A stretch of DNA of 10,973 bases, from contig CADCQX010000187.1 of assembly GCA_902803695.1 (NCBI GenBank), positions 1-10,973 on the forward strand, given 5' to 3'. Below, in pieces: positions 1 to 6,116 of the stretch (position 1 is the first letter of the stretch; every line of letters starts with the position of its first letter). The DNA is from Oscillospiraceae bacterium. Lineage in GTDB: Bacteria; Bacillota; Clostridia; Saccharofermentanales; Saccharofermentanaceae. Under the pieces are notes generated by a model. That model did not search any database and was not told the DNA's origin. It was given only the letters and a program-made list of their open reading frames with translations. The translations under genes and the position numbers were made by a program.

Positions 1-426
1 AATTATGCAACATATGCGGATTTCTCCGCTGACGGTTATGATTTGAGTGCCACACGTGATCACAGAGCTATGGCAGGTCTTTCCATGGGCGGTATGCAGA
101 CCATCAACATCGGTATCGGTGAGTGCCTGGATCTGTTCTCGTGGTTCGGTGCTTTCTCCGCTGCTCCAACATCAAATGCAGCTTCTGTAACTGCAGAGAC
201 GATCAATAATTCCGAATATACTGTCAACTATTTCTACAACATCTGCGGAACAGAAGATGACATCGCATATTCGAGTGCAAGCAATGCTGCAAAGAATCTT
301 CCGGACGTCTGCGATAAGATGATCCCTAACGAGAATTTCACATGGCAGCAGCAGGCAGGCGGCCACGACTGGCCAATCTGGTACCTCGGTATCTACAACT
401 TCGCAAAGATCGCATTTGCAAAATAA
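1..426 (+). CDS. Serine esterase, feruloyl/acetyl-xylan esterase type (C-terminal part)
   Basis: The reading frame is open from base 1, so the N-terminus lies outside the window; about 141 residues are visible and the gene ends at TAA 424-426. The fragment contains the nucleophile elbow GLSMGG, with the catalytic serine codon at 82-84, followed by a CGTEDD segment (about 247-261) that fits the acid residue region, and GGHDW with the probable catalytic histidine at 364-366. This order is typical of the alpha/beta-hydrolase esterase D family (PF00756), which includes feruloyl esterase domains of xylanases and CE1 acetyl-xylan esterases. Such enzymes remove ester side groups from hemicellulose and are usually exported; a signal peptide or attached domains cannot be judged here. 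The substrate is not determined. An in-frame TTG at 43 could be mistaken for a start, but the homology-like sequence runs upstream of it. The GH43 gene later in the window fits the same plant-fibre lifestyle. Confidence 0.85.
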   Translation, partial: NYATYADFSADGYDLSATRDHRAMAGLSMGGMQTINIGIGECLDLFSWFGAFSAAPTSNAASVTAETINNSEYTVNYFYNICGTEDDIAYSSASNAAKNLPDVCDKMIPNENFTWQQQAGGHDWPIWYLGIYNFAKIAFAK

Positions 427-466
427 GTTACCGCTTAACCTGATAATTGAATAATTAATGTAATTG

Positions 467-536
467 AAACCGTCGTAGATAAGTGTTAATCTTTTTCTCG
501 CATAAGGAGATAAGATATGACAAACTACGACGGTTT
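467..536 (+). promoter_or_regulatory. Perfect 12-bp inverted repeat enclosing RBS and start codon
   Basis: AAACCGTCGTAG at 467-478 is exactly matched in reverse complement by CTACGACGGTTT at 525-536. The 46-base loop holds the Shine-Dalgarno sequence (AAGGAG, 504-509) and the ATG at 517, and the right arm lies in codons 3-7 of the membrane protein gene. In mRNA this would form a long-range stem displaying the ribosome binding site in its loop. The arms are seen directly; a role in translation control or as a protein binding site is inference. Confidence 0.55.
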
Positions 537-984
537 ATTTGATTCGCAACAATTGGATGATGAGACGATAAGAAGCTTGAAACGAGAGTACTTCAAGGGG
601 ACTATCCTCGTTCCTCTCATCATTATTTTCCTTACTCTTCCGGTAAGTGTTTTTTTGATATTACTTGATACTTCCTTTTCGATCACTATAGCGTGCGGAA
701 TAATTGCAGTGATCGATCTGTTCATACTGATCCGGGTCATCGCAGGACTTGTTATACTTGCAAAGATCGGAAACAGGAGTTTTACCTGGGATACGGGAAC
801 CGTGACAGGATATCATCATCATTTTCAGGCTCGAAGCGACCGCTTTTATGAGGTGGTTGACGGTAAGTATATGTGTAGTGTTACAATTAATCCAATATAC
901 AGGAAAGGCACTAAGGTCTGTTTGCTCGCAGTCGGAAATCCGGATATGGGCGGACAGATGATACTTATCAAGATCGAGGATTGA
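517..984 (+). CDS. Unknown small membrane protein, two TM helices plus beta-rich soluble domain
   Basis: A 155-residue protein whose ATG at 517 follows AAGGAG with a 7-base gap, which supports this start. Residues 1-27 are charged and cytosolic-looking. Two hydrophobic helices follow (about 29-49 and 54-80), with only a few residues between them. The C-terminal half (about 85-155) is soluble and beta-rich in character, with a WDTGTVTGYHHH stretch and an NP-x-x-RKGTKVCLLAVGNPDMGG segment. It ends in a hydrophobic strand and acidic residues. I do not recognise the family; the arrangement resembles small membrane proteins that carry an OB-like or DUF3592-like soluble domain, but this is only an impression. 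The stop codon lies four bases before the DUF951 gene, so the two are probably cotranscribed. An unusual inverted repeat overlaps its translation start. Function is not assigned. Confidence 0.8.
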   Translation: MTNYDGLFDSQQLDDETIRSLKREYFKGTILVPLIIIFLTLPVSVFLILLDTSFSITIACGIIAVIDLFILIRVIAGLVILAKIGNRSFTWDTGTVTGYHHHFQARSDRFYEVVDGKYMCSVTINPIYRKGTKVCLLAVGNPDMGGQMILIKIED

Positions 985-988
985 TAAT

Positions 989-1195
989 ATGGCAAACAAG
1001 TTCTTTCTTTATAAGTACGAAGAAGGCGATACAGTTACCATGAAAAAAGCCCACCCCTGCGGAAGCAAGGATTGGCTTGTTATGCGCGTAGGTGCCGAAG
1101 TCAAGCTGCGCTGCTCAGGCTGCGGCCACGATATAGTCCTTTCGAGACCTTCTCTCGAGAAATCTACCGTGGCAGTGAAGAAAAAGGACGAGTAA
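989..1195 (+). CDS. DUF951 family small protein (YyzM-like)
   Basis: A 68-residue protein matching the DUF951 family of Bacillota: GDTVTMKKAHPCG near the N-terminus, then KDWLVMRVGAEVKLRCSGCG, then a short basic tail. Family members have about the same length and no established function. Three cysteines (C24, C42, C45) plus nearby histidines (H22, H47) could bind a metal ion; this is inference from the CxxC and HPCG arrangement. The ATG at 989 lies four bases after the upstream membrane protein gene and has a modest GAGG-type ribosome binding site inside that gene's end, so coupled expression is likely. Its stop is two bases from the stop of the convergent VOC gene, and no terminator is evident between them. 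Confidence 0.88.
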   Translation: MANKFFLYKYEEGDTVTMKKAHPCGSKDWLVMRVGAEVKLRCSGCGHDIVLSRPSLEKSTVAVKKKDE

Positions 1196-1197
1196 TA

Positions 1198-2067
1198 TCA
1201 GAAGACTTCTCTTTGCGATACGCAGATGTGTCTTCCGTCCAGATCTTCGAAAACAAACTCACGATTGATATCTGTCTTATCACTTGCGTCAGATAATCCC
1301 TTGATCATCGTTACCCCTGCAGTTATGAGCTCGTTTTGAAGCAGCATCGGTTCACTTACATAGATATAAAGGTCATACGGAAGACCGAAATATTCACGCA
1401 TCGTAATAAGATCATTAGGTGTTTTCTTCTCGACAAGGATAAATTCAACGTTGTCTCTCGCGATCCTGATATGAGGCATGGATTCATCATCGAGATGGAT
1501 TGATTCAAAGCCAAGATAATTCTCATAAAAACATGCAGTCTGGATAACATCTTTGCAGACCAGAACAGGAGCGCAGGAATTCATCAGATGAAGTCCCTTT
1601 CCTTTTTTGGCCTCATCCTCGGACGGTTCCTCTTCAGCCTTGATGTTGTTCGGATCGATGGAATCATTTGGAATCTCTTTGTTATATGCAAAGCCCAAAA
1701 GCGGCTTGCAGAACGGCTTTTCGAGTTCGTCCAAAGAAGAGCTCATCTTTACTCTTTCCATGATCTGCTCGGTTGTCGGATTAGATGGGATCTCACGGAG
1801 TTTCTCTATAGTCTCACAGTATTCGATGAGATTTACGAATCTGATATATAACGGCATTATCTCGTCGCAGGATGACGGAAGATCCCTGTTGCCGTGTAGG
1901 AACTGCATTCCGTATTCTACTGCTTCGGCAGGAAGTGCCGCGAAAAGTCGGTTGACGAAGGTCATCTCGTCCAATGCGTTTTCTGCAGTATCACCGTGAA
2001 GGAGAACACCGCTCATATAATCGAAGACCTGATTGATGTCATGTTCTGGATATTTTCCGGATGGCAT
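1198..2067 (-). CDS. VOC (glyoxalase/bleomycin resistance fold) domain protein with unknown N-terminal domain
   Basis: A 289-residue protein on the minus strand. The start ATG at 2065-2067 is preceded by AAGGAG with good spacing. Residues about 1-125 are mostly helical and unrecognised; residues 138-157 form a charged, acidic linker. Residues about 163-287 look like one VOC module: a first strand APVLVCKDV, then helix and FYENYLGF, then IRIARDNVEFILVEKK, LYIYVSEP, and the closing FVFEDLDGRHICVS. VOC proteins include metal-dependent lyases, thiol transferases such as FosB, and drug-binding proteins. The usual closing Glu of metal-dependent members is not obvious here, so substrate and metal are unknown. 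The gene is divergent from the Bce-type regulator gene 93 bases away, which makes a resistance role possible but unproven. It ends tail to tail with the DUF951 gene. Confidence 0.8.
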   Translation of the reverse strand: MPSGKYPEHDINQVFDYMSGVLLHGDTAENALDEMTFVNRLFAALPAEAVEYGMQFLHGNRDLPSSCDEIMPLYIRFVNLIEYCETIEKLREIPSNPTTEQIMERVKMSSSLDELEKPFCKPLLGFAYNKEIPNDSIDPNNIKAEEEPSEDEAKKGKGLHLMNSCAPVLVCKDVIQTACFYENYLGFESIHLDDESMPHIRIARDNVEFILVEKKTPNDLITMREYFGLPYDLYIYVSEPMLLQNELITAGVTMIKGLSDASDKTDINREFVFEDLDGRHICVSQREVF

Positions 2068-2087
2068 AGTCTGCTCCTTATATTGTC

Positions 2088-2093
2088 ATTATA
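2088..2093 (-). promoter_or_regulatory. Possible -10 box for the VOC gene
   Basis: On the minus strand a perfect TATAAT lies 21 bases upstream of the VOC start codon. No good -35 hexamer is found at 17 bases, and the predicted transcript start would leave a very short leader with the AAGGAG almost at its 5' end, so the call is tentative. Confidence 0.35.
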
Positions 2094-2107
2094 AATTTAC
2101 AAGCATT

Positions 2108-2137
2108 TTAGCATAAGGTGTGGTTTAATTATATTAT
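2108..2137 (+). promoter_or_regulatory. Possible promoter for the response regulator operon
   Basis: TTAGCA (2108-2113, four of six consensus matches) and TATTAT (2132-2137, five of six) are separated by 18 bases. They would start transcription near 2144, just before the AAGGA at 2146-2150 and ATG at 2161. The region is AT-rich, so neighbouring hexamers could serve instead. Confidence 0.4.
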
Positions 2138-2160
2138 ATTTACAAAAGGAACAGGGACGT

Positions 2161-2832
2161 ATGTATAGGATTTTTATTGTTGAGGATGACGAAGTCATCG
2201 CCAAGCAAATGAAGCTTCATATCGAGAAATGGGGCTTCGAAGTTGCTATTGATTCTGATCTCGAGAATGTAATGGGAGACTTTACCAAGTTTAAGCCTGA
2301 TCTCGTTTTATTGGATGTAAATCTTCCTTTCTACAATGGTTTTTTCAGATGTACCAAGATCCGTGAGGTATCAAGGGTACCGGTCATCTTCGTGTCTTCG
2401 GCTTCAGATAACATGAACCAGGTCATGGCTATGAATATGGGCGGAGATGATTTCATCGCCAAGCCTTTCAGCCTTGAAGTATTGACTGCCAAGATCAACG
2501 CCGTATTGAGACGTGCATATGATTTCGGTCCTAATTCGAATCTTATCGAGCACAAGGGAGCTATCTTTGTTCCTGCTGAGTCAGTTCTCAACTACAATAG
2601 TGAGAGAGTTGAACTTACAAAGAACGAGAACAAGATCCTTGCTGTTCTCCTGGCTGATAAATCAACTATCGTCTCCAGAAAGAAACTCATGGAAAAGCTC
2701 TGGGATGACGAATGCTTTGTTGATGAGAATACTCTTAACGTTAACGTTAACAGACTTCGTAAGAAGCTCGAGGCAGTGGGCCTTACAGACTTTATCACGA
2801 CAAAGAAAGGCCAGGGATACATAATTGAGTGA
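2161..2832 (+). CDS. OmpR/PhoB-type response regulator, BceR-like
   Basis: A 223-residue cytosolic transcription regulator. The receiver domain (about 1-118) has the acidic pair D9-D10, phospho-acceptor D52 in LVLLDVNLP, the switch serine S79 and the conserved K101 in AKPF. The C-terminal winged-helix DNA-binding domain (about 125-221) has the expected L-T-x-x-E-x-K-I-L pattern, a recognition-helix region NTLNVNVNRLRKKL and the terminal GQGYIIE. Length is normal for the family. A histidine kinase overlaps its 3' end by eight bases, and that kinase is of the short BceS type. This regulator is therefore placed in the BceR group that controls peptide-detoxifying ABC transporters. The likely target, a BceAB-like transporter, lies about 2.5 kb downstream behind an operator-like region. 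The exact inducer is unknown. Confidence 0.92.
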   Translation: MYRIFIVEDDEVIAKQMKLHIEKWGFEVAIDSDLENVMGDFTKFKPDLVLLDVNLPFYNGFFRCTKIREVSRVPVIFVSSASDNMNQVMAMNMGGDDFIAKPFSLEVLTAKINAVLRRAYDFGPNSNLIEHKGAIFVPAESVLNYNSERVELTKNENKILAVLLADKSTIVSRKKLMEKLWDDECFVDENTLNVNVNRLRKKLEAVGLTDFITTKKGQGYIIE

Positions 2833-3811
2833 CCTTTGGCGTTACATAAAATCCAAACGATGGATAATCCTCATGAATGTGAGCATCTTCGCATTCCTGA
2901 CACTCGTGTTTTGGCTTTTTAACGTCAACCTGAAGATCATATTCTTTGCTCTTTCCATGTGGGCATTTATCCTTCTTGTAGCGGGATTTCTCGATTATCT
3001 CAGATTTTCGCGTAAGGCTAAGCTTTTAAGATCTCTCGAGGATGAGAATATCCCGTATACCGATTTCATGCCTTCGAACTGGCTGGAGAGTGAATATGTA
3101 AGGCTTCTTAACCGCGAATATGATTATAAGAGAGTCGTGGTTGAGAAAGATGCCAACCGCTATGAAGAGACAGTTGATTACTTTACTATCTGGGCTCACC
3201 AGATAAAGACACCGATCTCGGCCATAAGCCTTGTAGCTGAGAATATGCCGGATGACGATAACCGTGTCGATATCAAGAATGCGGTGACTGACATCAACGA
3301 TTATGTTGATATGGTACTTAACTTCTTAAGACTTGATTCCGAGGTTAACGATCTTGTTTTCGATAAGGTCGATATGGATTATGTTATTAAGCAGCTTCTT
3401 CGTAAGTTTTCTTCGCAGTTTATCGGACGTGGTATCAATATCGTTTATGAGTCAAAACCGATAAGCATCGTAACGGATGAGAAGTGGATCTCGTTTATTT
3501 TGGGACAGCTTCTTTCCAATGCGCTTAAGTATTCGAAGAAGGGCAGTATCACGATCGAACTTACGGAAGATCATGTAAGCATCAAGGATCAGGGTATCGG
3601 AATAAGTGCTGAAGATCTGCCGCGTATTTTCGAGAAGGGATATACGGGATATAACGGAAGGACTCATAAGAAGTCGACGGGTATCGGCCTTTACCTTGTA
3701 AAGCGTGCCTGTGACCTTATCAATTTTGATGTAAAGATAGAATCAGAACTCGGAAAAGGAACGAATGCGACGATCTTTTTCGAGAAGGAGGATCTGGATG
3801 TCAGAGATTAA
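2825..3811 (+). CDS. Intramembrane-sensing sensor histidine kinase, BceS-like
   Basis: A 328-residue kinase with two helices at about 14-32 and 36-57 and almost no extracytoplasmic loop, the hallmark of intramembrane-sensing kinases that depend on a partner permease for ligand detection. The H-box has the phosphorylated H125 in WAHQIKTPIS. The ATPase domain shows the N-box with N232 (SNALKYS), the G1 motif DQGIGI from D255, the F-box region RIFEKGYTG and the G2 motif STGIGLYL at 284-291. The most likely start is TTG at 2825: it directly follows an in-frame stop, overlaps the regulator gene by eight bases and has AGGGA seven bases upstream. The next in-frame start, ATG 2873, would remove the N-terminus and cut into TM1. 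It should phosphorylate the adjacent response regulator. Confidence 0.92.
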   Translation: MSDLWRYIKSKRWIILMNVSIFAFLTLVFWLFNVNLKIIFFALSMWAFILLVAGFLDYLRFSRKAKLLRSLEDENIPYTDFMPSNWLESEYVRLLNREYDYKRVVVEKDANRYEETVDYFTIWAHQIKTPISAISLVAENMPDDDNRVDIKNAVTDINDYVDMVLNFLRLDSEVNDLVFDKVDMDYVIKQLLRKFSSQFIGRGINIVYESKPISIVTDEKWISFILGQLLSNALKYSKKGSITIELTEDHVSIKDQGIGISAEDLPRIFEKGYTGYNGRTHKKSTGIGLYLVKRACDLINFDVKIESELGKGTNATIFFEKEDLDVRD

Positions 3812-4277
3812 AAAGACTAATGCTATGAGAGAGCTTACTGCGGCTGGGATCGAGTATACGGCTCTCGAATATGAATATGACGAGAATGACCTGGACGGCC
3901 ATCATGTGGCGGATTATCTGAACCTTCCTTATGAGGAGGTCTTTAAGACATTGGTTACACGCGCAGACAGCAAAAATATCTATGTGTTCTGCTTGTCGGT
4001 CGATGATGAACTGGATCTTAAGAAGGCTGCCAAACTTGCAGGTGAGAAGAAGATCGATATGATCCCCGTAAAGGAGATTTTGAATCTCACGGGTTATATC
4101 AGAGGCGGATGCTCACCGGTGGGAATGAAGAAGAAGTATAAGACGTTCTTTGACGAGATGATCCTTCTTGTGGATGACGTTTCCGTAAGCGGCGGCCAGA
4201 GGGGTCTTCAGATCAGGATGAAGGCTGAGGATCTGGTTAATTATCTGGGCGCTGAAGTCGGCGATATTACTCAATAA
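3798..4277 (+). CDS. ybaK: YbaK/EbsC-type Cys-tRNA(Pro)/Cys-tRNA(Cys) deacylase
   Basis: A 159-residue protein of the YbaK family, which hydrolyses cysteine mischarged on tRNA-Pro in trans of prolyl-tRNA synthetase. Visible family signatures are HHVADYL, VFKTLVTR with the conserved lysine K50, the loop GYIRGGCSPVGMKK at 99-112, and SGGQRGLQI near 131-139. Length is normal. The chosen ATG at 3798 has AAGGAGG (3785-3791) six bases upstream, far better than the in-frame ATG at 3765 that lies deep in the kinase gene. The gene overlaps the kinase 3' end by 14 bases, so it is probably transcribed and perhaps translationally coupled with the two-component genes. A housekeeping translation-quality gene in this position is unusual; a link to envelope stress is speculation. 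Confidence 0.9.
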   Translation: MSEIKKTNAMRELTAAGIEYTALEYEYDENDLDGHHVADYLNLPYEEVFKTLVTRADSKNIYVFCLSVDDELDLKKAAKLAGEKKIDMIPVKEILNLTGYIRGGCSPVGMKKKYKTFFDEMILLVDDVSVSGGQRGLQIRMKAEDLVNYLGAEVGDITQ

Positions 4278-4351
4278 AATAAAATTCTCAAAAAATCCAA
4301 AGAAAATGCCAAAAACGAAACAAATGTGACAGCAAAACGTTTTTTTGGTGC

Positions 4352-4357
4352 TATAAT
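4352..4357 (+). promoter_or_regulatory. Likely extended -10 promoter for the PHP gene
   Basis: TATAAT at 4352-4357 is preceded by TGC, forming an extended -10 element (TGN-TATAAT) in the AT-rich gap between ybaK and the PHP gene. GTGACA at 4326-4331 resembles a -35 box but the 20-base spacer is long. The transcript start would fall near 4364, leaving a leader of about 27 bases. No convincing terminator for the preceding operon is seen in 4278-4351, so readthrough is possible. Confidence 0.55.
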
Positions 4358-4390
4358 TCATGCTTGTAAACTCAAGAATGAGAGAGTTTT

Positions 4391-5173
4391 ATGATACGGG
4401 CAAATTATCATACTCACACAACCAGATGTCATCATGCTGTCGGAACAGAGCGCGAATATGTTGAGCAGGCGATCCGAGAGGGTCTTACTGTACTCGGTTT
4501 TTCCGACCACGTTCCGATGCCTTATAAATCCAATATCAGAATGGATCAGTCCCAGATAGAGGACTATGTTCAGACGTTGCTTTCCTTAAGGGAAGAGTAC
4601 AAAGATTCCATCGATATCCTTATCGGTTATGAGGTAGAGTATTCTCTCAAGTATTTTGACAATATGATGAATGCGATCACGCAGTATCCTGTGGATTATC
4701 TCATCCAGGGTCAGCACTTTGTTCCTGATGAAGTTCACGGCGTTTATGAAGGCGCACCTACATCGGACGAGAAGATCCTGAAGGATTATGTTGATTTCAC
4801 TATCGAGGGAATGAAGACAGGTCTTTTCAGTTACTTGGCTCATCCTGATCTCGTTAACTTCCACGGTGATGATAAGACATATCTTAAGCATATGGAAAGG
4901 CTCATTACAGCTGCCAACGACCTCGATCTTCCGCTGGAGGTCAATATGTACGGATTTATCGATAAGAGAAATTATCCGAGTAGTCTGTTCTTTGATCTGG
5001 CGAGCAAGATGGAATCCAGATTCGTAATCGGCTGCGATGCCCACTATCCGGGACTTGTGGTTCAACCTGAAAATCTTCCGGGATTTACCGATTTTCTTAA
5101 GAAACACGATATCTCGGTAGGGGATAATATAGTCGATCTCAAGGCCGTATCACAATCCGCCAGATCCCACTGA
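4391..5173 (+). CDS. PHP-domain phosphatase, histidinol-phosphatase (HisJ/HisK) type
   Basis: A 260-residue cytosolic enzyme of the PHP superfamily. Metal-binding motifs appear in the expected order: H7 and H9 in YHTHTT, H14/H15, H40 in GFSDH, E81/E83 in GYEVEY, H109 in GQHF, H151 in LAHPD, and D216-x-H218 in GCDAH. This full set argues for a working trinuclear metal centre. The GFSDHVPM and QGQHF patterns match the histidinol-phosphate phosphatase branch, which makes histidinol in histidine synthesis; length fits too. No other histidine gene is in the window, and relatives exist that act on other phosphoesters, so the substrate is probable rather than certain. ATG 4391 follows a weak GAGAG-type ribosome binding site. 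It has its own likely promoter upstream and a clear terminator downstream. Confidence 0.85.
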   Translation: MIRANYHTHTTRCHHAVGTEREYVEQAIREGLTVLGFSDHVPMPYKSNIRMDQSQIEDYVQTLLSLREEYKDSIDILIGYEVEYSLKYFDNMMNAITQYPVDYLIQGQHFVPDEVHGVYEGAPTSDEKILKDYVDFTIEGMKTGLFSYLAHPDLVNFHGDDKTYLKHMERLITAANDLDLPLEVNMYGFIDKRNYPSSLFFDLASKMESRFVIGCDAHYPGLVVQPENLPGFTDFLKKHDISVGDNIVDLKAVSQSARSH

Positions 5174-5187
5174 TATACTGAAACTAC

Positions 5188-5220
5188 AGCATTTGTAACA
5201 TTGTTACAGATGCTTTTTAT
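5188..5220 (+). terminator. Rho-independent terminator after the PHP gene
   Basis: GCATTTGTAAC at 5189-5199 pairs with GTTACAGATGC at 5203-5213 (one U-G wobble, three-base loop), an outer A-U pair extends the stem, and TTTTTATTT follows. It begins 15 bases after the PHP stop codon. The stem also contains TGTAA and TTACA elements like those in the downstream operator region. Confidence 0.85.
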
Positions 5221-5270
5221 TTCTCTTTGTAATATCCGAAAAAAGACACTAACCCCGCAGTTCTTAATAC

Positions 5271-5284
5271 TTACAAATTTGTTA
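5271..5284 (+). promoter_or_regulatory. BceR-type operator candidate
   Basis: TTACA-AATT-TGTTA at 5271-5284 matches nine of ten defined positions of the inverted repeat TNACA-N4-TGTAA that I recall as the target of BceR-type regulators in Bacillus. It lies 77 bases before the BceA-type start codon. Binding by the regulator encoded at 2161-2832 is inferred. Confidence 0.55.
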
Positions 5285-5297
5285 TTTTAATCCGCGC

Positions 5298-5321
5298 TTT
5301 GTAATGAAAATCTATTACAAA
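5298..5321 (+). promoter_or_regulatory. Perfect 8-bp inverted repeat upstream of the ABC transporter
   Basis: TTTGTAAT (5298-5305) and ATTACAAA (5314-5321) form a perfect dyad around the eight bases GAAAATCT. The same TTTGTAAT octamer also occurs singly at 5226-5233. The dyad is too AT-rich and lacks a T-tract, so it is more likely a protein binding site than a terminator. Core promoter hexamers in this region could not be fixed; TATGAT at 5341 lies too close to the RBS (5350-5355) to be used. Confidence 0.55.
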
Positions 5322-5360
5322 ACAGGCGCTTTTCAAGTAATATGATATTGGAGGTATCAT

Positions 5361-6116
5361 ATGTCACTGCTTGAAGTCAAAAACGTAAGAAAAATATACT
5401 CAACCAGATTCTCCGGAAACAAGGTCGTTGCTCTTTCCGATGTCAACATGACCGTTGAAGAGGGAGAGTTTGTTGCGATCATGGGTGAGTCAGGTTCAGG
5501 TAAGACCACACTTCTTAATATCATCGCAGCTATGGACGATGCCACATCGGGAGATATCTTCCTTAACGGAACGAACATCAAAGAGATCAAGGAGCATAAG
5601 CTCGCAGAATTCAGAAGAAGGGAATTCGGTTTTGTATTCCAGGAATTCAATCTTCTGGACACGTTTTCGATAGGTGACAACATAAGACTTCCATTGGTCC
5701 TGGATGACCACAAATCTAAGGAGATCGATGACATTGTCATCCCTTTGGCAGGTAAGCTCGGCATCAAAGAGATCCTGGATAAATATCCGTATGAGGTCTC
5801 GGGCGGTGAGAAACAGCGCGCAGCATGCTGCCGTGCAGTTGTCATGAAGCCGAAGCTCCTTCTGGCTGACGAGCCTACGGGTTCTCTGGATTCCAAATCC
5901 ACAGGCGAGGTGCTCCATCTTCTGGAGGAACTTCACGCATCAGGTCAGACCATCCTCCTGGTCACGCACTCAGTTAAAGCTGCCAGCCACGCTTCGCGCG
6001 TTCTCTTTATCAAGGACGGCGAGGTCTATCATCAGCTTTACAGAGGTGCTCTCAGCAACCACGAATTCTATAACAGGATATCCGATTCGCTTCAGGTGTT
6101 ACTCGGTGGAAGATAA
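5361..6116 (+). CDS. ABC transporter ATP-binding protein, BceA-like
   Basis: A 251-residue ATPase with Walker A GESGSGKTT (42-50), Q-loop Q94 in FVFQEFNLLD, signature VSGGEKQR (146-153), Walker B LLLADEPTG (167-174) and H-loop H203. These features and the MacB/LolD-like EFNLLD region place it in the family that energises FtsX-type permeases, and the neighbour makes it the BceA type. GGAGGT at 5350-5355 lies five bases before the ATG at 5361. The permease gene begins immediately after its stop codon, so the two are coupled. By family knowledge the complex frees cell-wall targets from antimicrobial peptides and signals flux to the kinase. Expression is probably controlled by the operator-like repeats in 5271-5321. 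Confidence 0.95.
   Translation: MSLLEVKNVRKIYSTRFSGNKVVALSDVNMTVEEGEFVAIMGESGSGKTTLLNIIAAMDDATSGDIFLNGTNIKEIKEHKLAEFRRREFGFVFQEFNLLDTFSIGDNIRLPLVLDDHKSKEIDDIVIPLAGKLGIKEILDKYPYEVSGGEKQRAACCRAVVMKPKLLLADEPTGSLDSKSTGEVLHLLEELHASGQTILLVTHSVKAASHASRVLFIKDGEVYHQLYRGALSNHEFYNRISDSLQVLLGGR

Noticed and set aside
2097..2110. BceR-like site TTACA-AGCA-TTTTA upstream of the response regulator
   Set aside because: The second half matches the expected TGTAA at only three of five positions and the region is AT-rich, so autoregulation cannot be claimed.
4330..4346. AAAACGTTTT palindrome with T-run after ybaK as a terminator
   Set aside because: The stem is A-U pairs with a single central CG step and no loop, which is too weak; the stretch overlaps the likely promoter of the PHP gene.
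4586..5107. Open frame of 173 codons on the minus strand inside the PHP gene
   Set aside because: Fully contained in a gene with all PHP metal motifs, no convincing ribosome binding site or domain.
5341..5346. TATGAT as the -10 box of the BceA-like gene
   Set aside because: Transcription would begin at about 5353, inside the GGAGGT ribosome binding site at 5350-5355, so it cannot give a normal message.
5357..5902. Open frame of 181 codons on the minus strand opposite the ATPase gene
   Set aside because: Antisense to Walker A, signature and Walker B motifs of the ATPase; low-complexity Ser/Arg-rich translation typical of a shadow frame.
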